From: Teichococcus vastitatis
GTDB lineage: Bacteria > Pseudomonadota > Alphaproteobacteria > Acetobacterales > Acetobacteraceae
Length of the DNA: 51,467 bases
Direction: 5' to 3'
Assembly (NCBI RefSeq): GCF_003604215.1
Contig: NZ_QXGS01000019.1
Coordinates: 1 to 51,467 of the forward strand
Part shown: positions 50,834 to 51,467 of the stretch, piece by piece
How the letters are laid out: each line of letters begins with the position of its first letter
Numbering within the stretch: position 1 is the stretch's first letter
Notes under the pieces: model-generated
Told to the model about the DNA's origin: nothing
Seen by the model: only the letters and a program-made list of their open reading frames with translations
Databases searched by the model: none
Made by a program: the position numbers and the translations under genes

Positions 50834-51467
50834 TCATAACCAATCGCCGACGATGGCGGCGAGATGGACGGCAGCCAGGAGGTTGGTAGCCAGCCTGTTG
50901 TAGCGGGTGGCGACGCGACGGAAATCTTTGAGACAACAGAACATGCGCTCGACGGCGTTGCGGCCACGGCAGGGGACCGGGCTGAAACAGCACTTTCAGG
51001 GCCTGTTCCGCTTCGGCGGAATGTTCGACACGGCGCCCTGCCTCTGGATCTGCTGACGGATGGCATGGGTGTCGCAGGCACGGTCGGCTATGACCAGGCT
51101 AGCGGATGGCAGGTTCCGCAACAGCACTTCAGCAGCGCGGCAGCCAGCCGCCTGACCGGGTGTCAGGACAAAGGCGAGCGGGCGCCCCCCGGTCCTCACT
51201 CAGAGCCTGGATTTTGGTGGTGCGGCCGCCCCGGCTGATGGCGGGCGCCTGGATCTTCTGCTCCCTTTGCCGCCGGTGGCACAGCGATGGGCCCTCACGG
51301 GAGTGCTGCCGAGCAGCAGCTCCGCAGGCAGCCCGCCTGCCGCGGCCAGGGCCTGGAAGAGCCTCACCCAGACGCCTCTGCCAGCCCATTGCACAAACCG
51401 ATGATACAGCCTCTTGCGCGAGCCGTAGTTGGCGGGCGCATCAATCCAGCGTCCACCTGGTCGCAGC
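50834..51467 (-). pseudogene. Broken IS5-family transposase, cut by window edge
   Basis: On the minus strand the fragments RWIDAPANYGSRKRLYHRFV, RTTKIQALSEDRG, PLAFVLTPGQAAGCRAAEVL, IRQQIQRQGAVSNIPPKRNR and RMFCCLKDFRRVATRYNRLA follow the order of an IS5-type transposase, but lie in three frames with a stop after PPKRNRP. At least three disruptions are needed to read it. It is unrelated in detail to the intact IS at 48976. The 3' end is at 50834; the 5' end lies beyond the window. Confidence 0.82.

Noticed and set aside
1-51467. CRISPR arrays, tRNA and rRNA genes
   Set aside because: No regularly spaced short repeats, cloverleaf-like segments with CCA-type ends or rRNA signature stretches were noticed; a dedicated RNA search could not be run.

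Overview
The window is strongly GC-rich DNA, densely packed with G/C-ending codons. Its gene content points to an alphaproteobacterium of the Rhodospirillales/Acetobacteraceae type (Roseomonas-like): two TRAP transporters, a branched-chain ABC importer, three orphan tripartite-tricarboxylate (TctC/Bug) binding proteins and many small dehydrogenases. The taxonomic call is an inference from gene families. No rRNA, tRNA or CRISPR array was seen.

Layout. (1) 1-4308, minus strand: a TRAP operon (dctP, fused dctQM), a VOC protein and a RuBisCO-like protein cut by the window edge. It is divergent from a LacI regulator (4416-5456) and followed by a second TRAP operon, dctPQM, on plus (5786-8644). (2) 8956-22258, minus strand: a type I secretion cassette. 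It has two different ABC exporter subunits, both with departures from the standard nucleotide-binding motifs, a HlyD-type adaptor, and a 2692-residue cargo with 19 tandem repeats and an RTX-like C-terminus. (3) 22861-44218: a catabolic archipelago. It holds two MBL-fold lactonase-like hydrolases, three beta-hydroxyacid dehydrogenases, two carboxymuconolactone-decarboxylase-family proteins, two SDRs, an Ldh-type dehydrogenase, two MmgE/PrpD proteins, a NIPSNAP protein, three TctC binding proteins and a LivJ-F-MG-H importer. An FCD-type GntR regulator and a LacI regulator lie within it. Near-palindromes of form TTGTCnGACAA recur at the promoters around the GntR gene. TGGTATCGATACCA-type palindromes recur at the promoters around the LacI gene. 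The archipelago therefore looks like two adjoining regulons built from the same enzyme toolkit, probably for lactone, hydroxy-acid or aromatic-derived substrates. (4) 44219-48518: two small membrane proteins, a CYTH-CHAD protein and a LOV blue-light HWE histidine kinase. (5) 48519-51467: a decaying, mobile-element-rich end. It contains a frameshifted phage-type small gene, an intact IS5-family element with 18-bp inverted repeats and a TTA target duplication, a lone cyclic-nucleotide-binding protein, a proline iminopeptidase fragment and a broken second IS5-type transposase.

How the parts work together. In each catabolic block an importer or periplasmic binding protein brings in a small organic acid or sugar acid. 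Lactonase, dehydratase and dehydrogenase steps then process it under a local one-component regulator. The secretion cassette appears independent: the two ABC proteins and the adaptor would export the giant repeat protein through an outer-membrane TolC-type channel encoded elsewhere.
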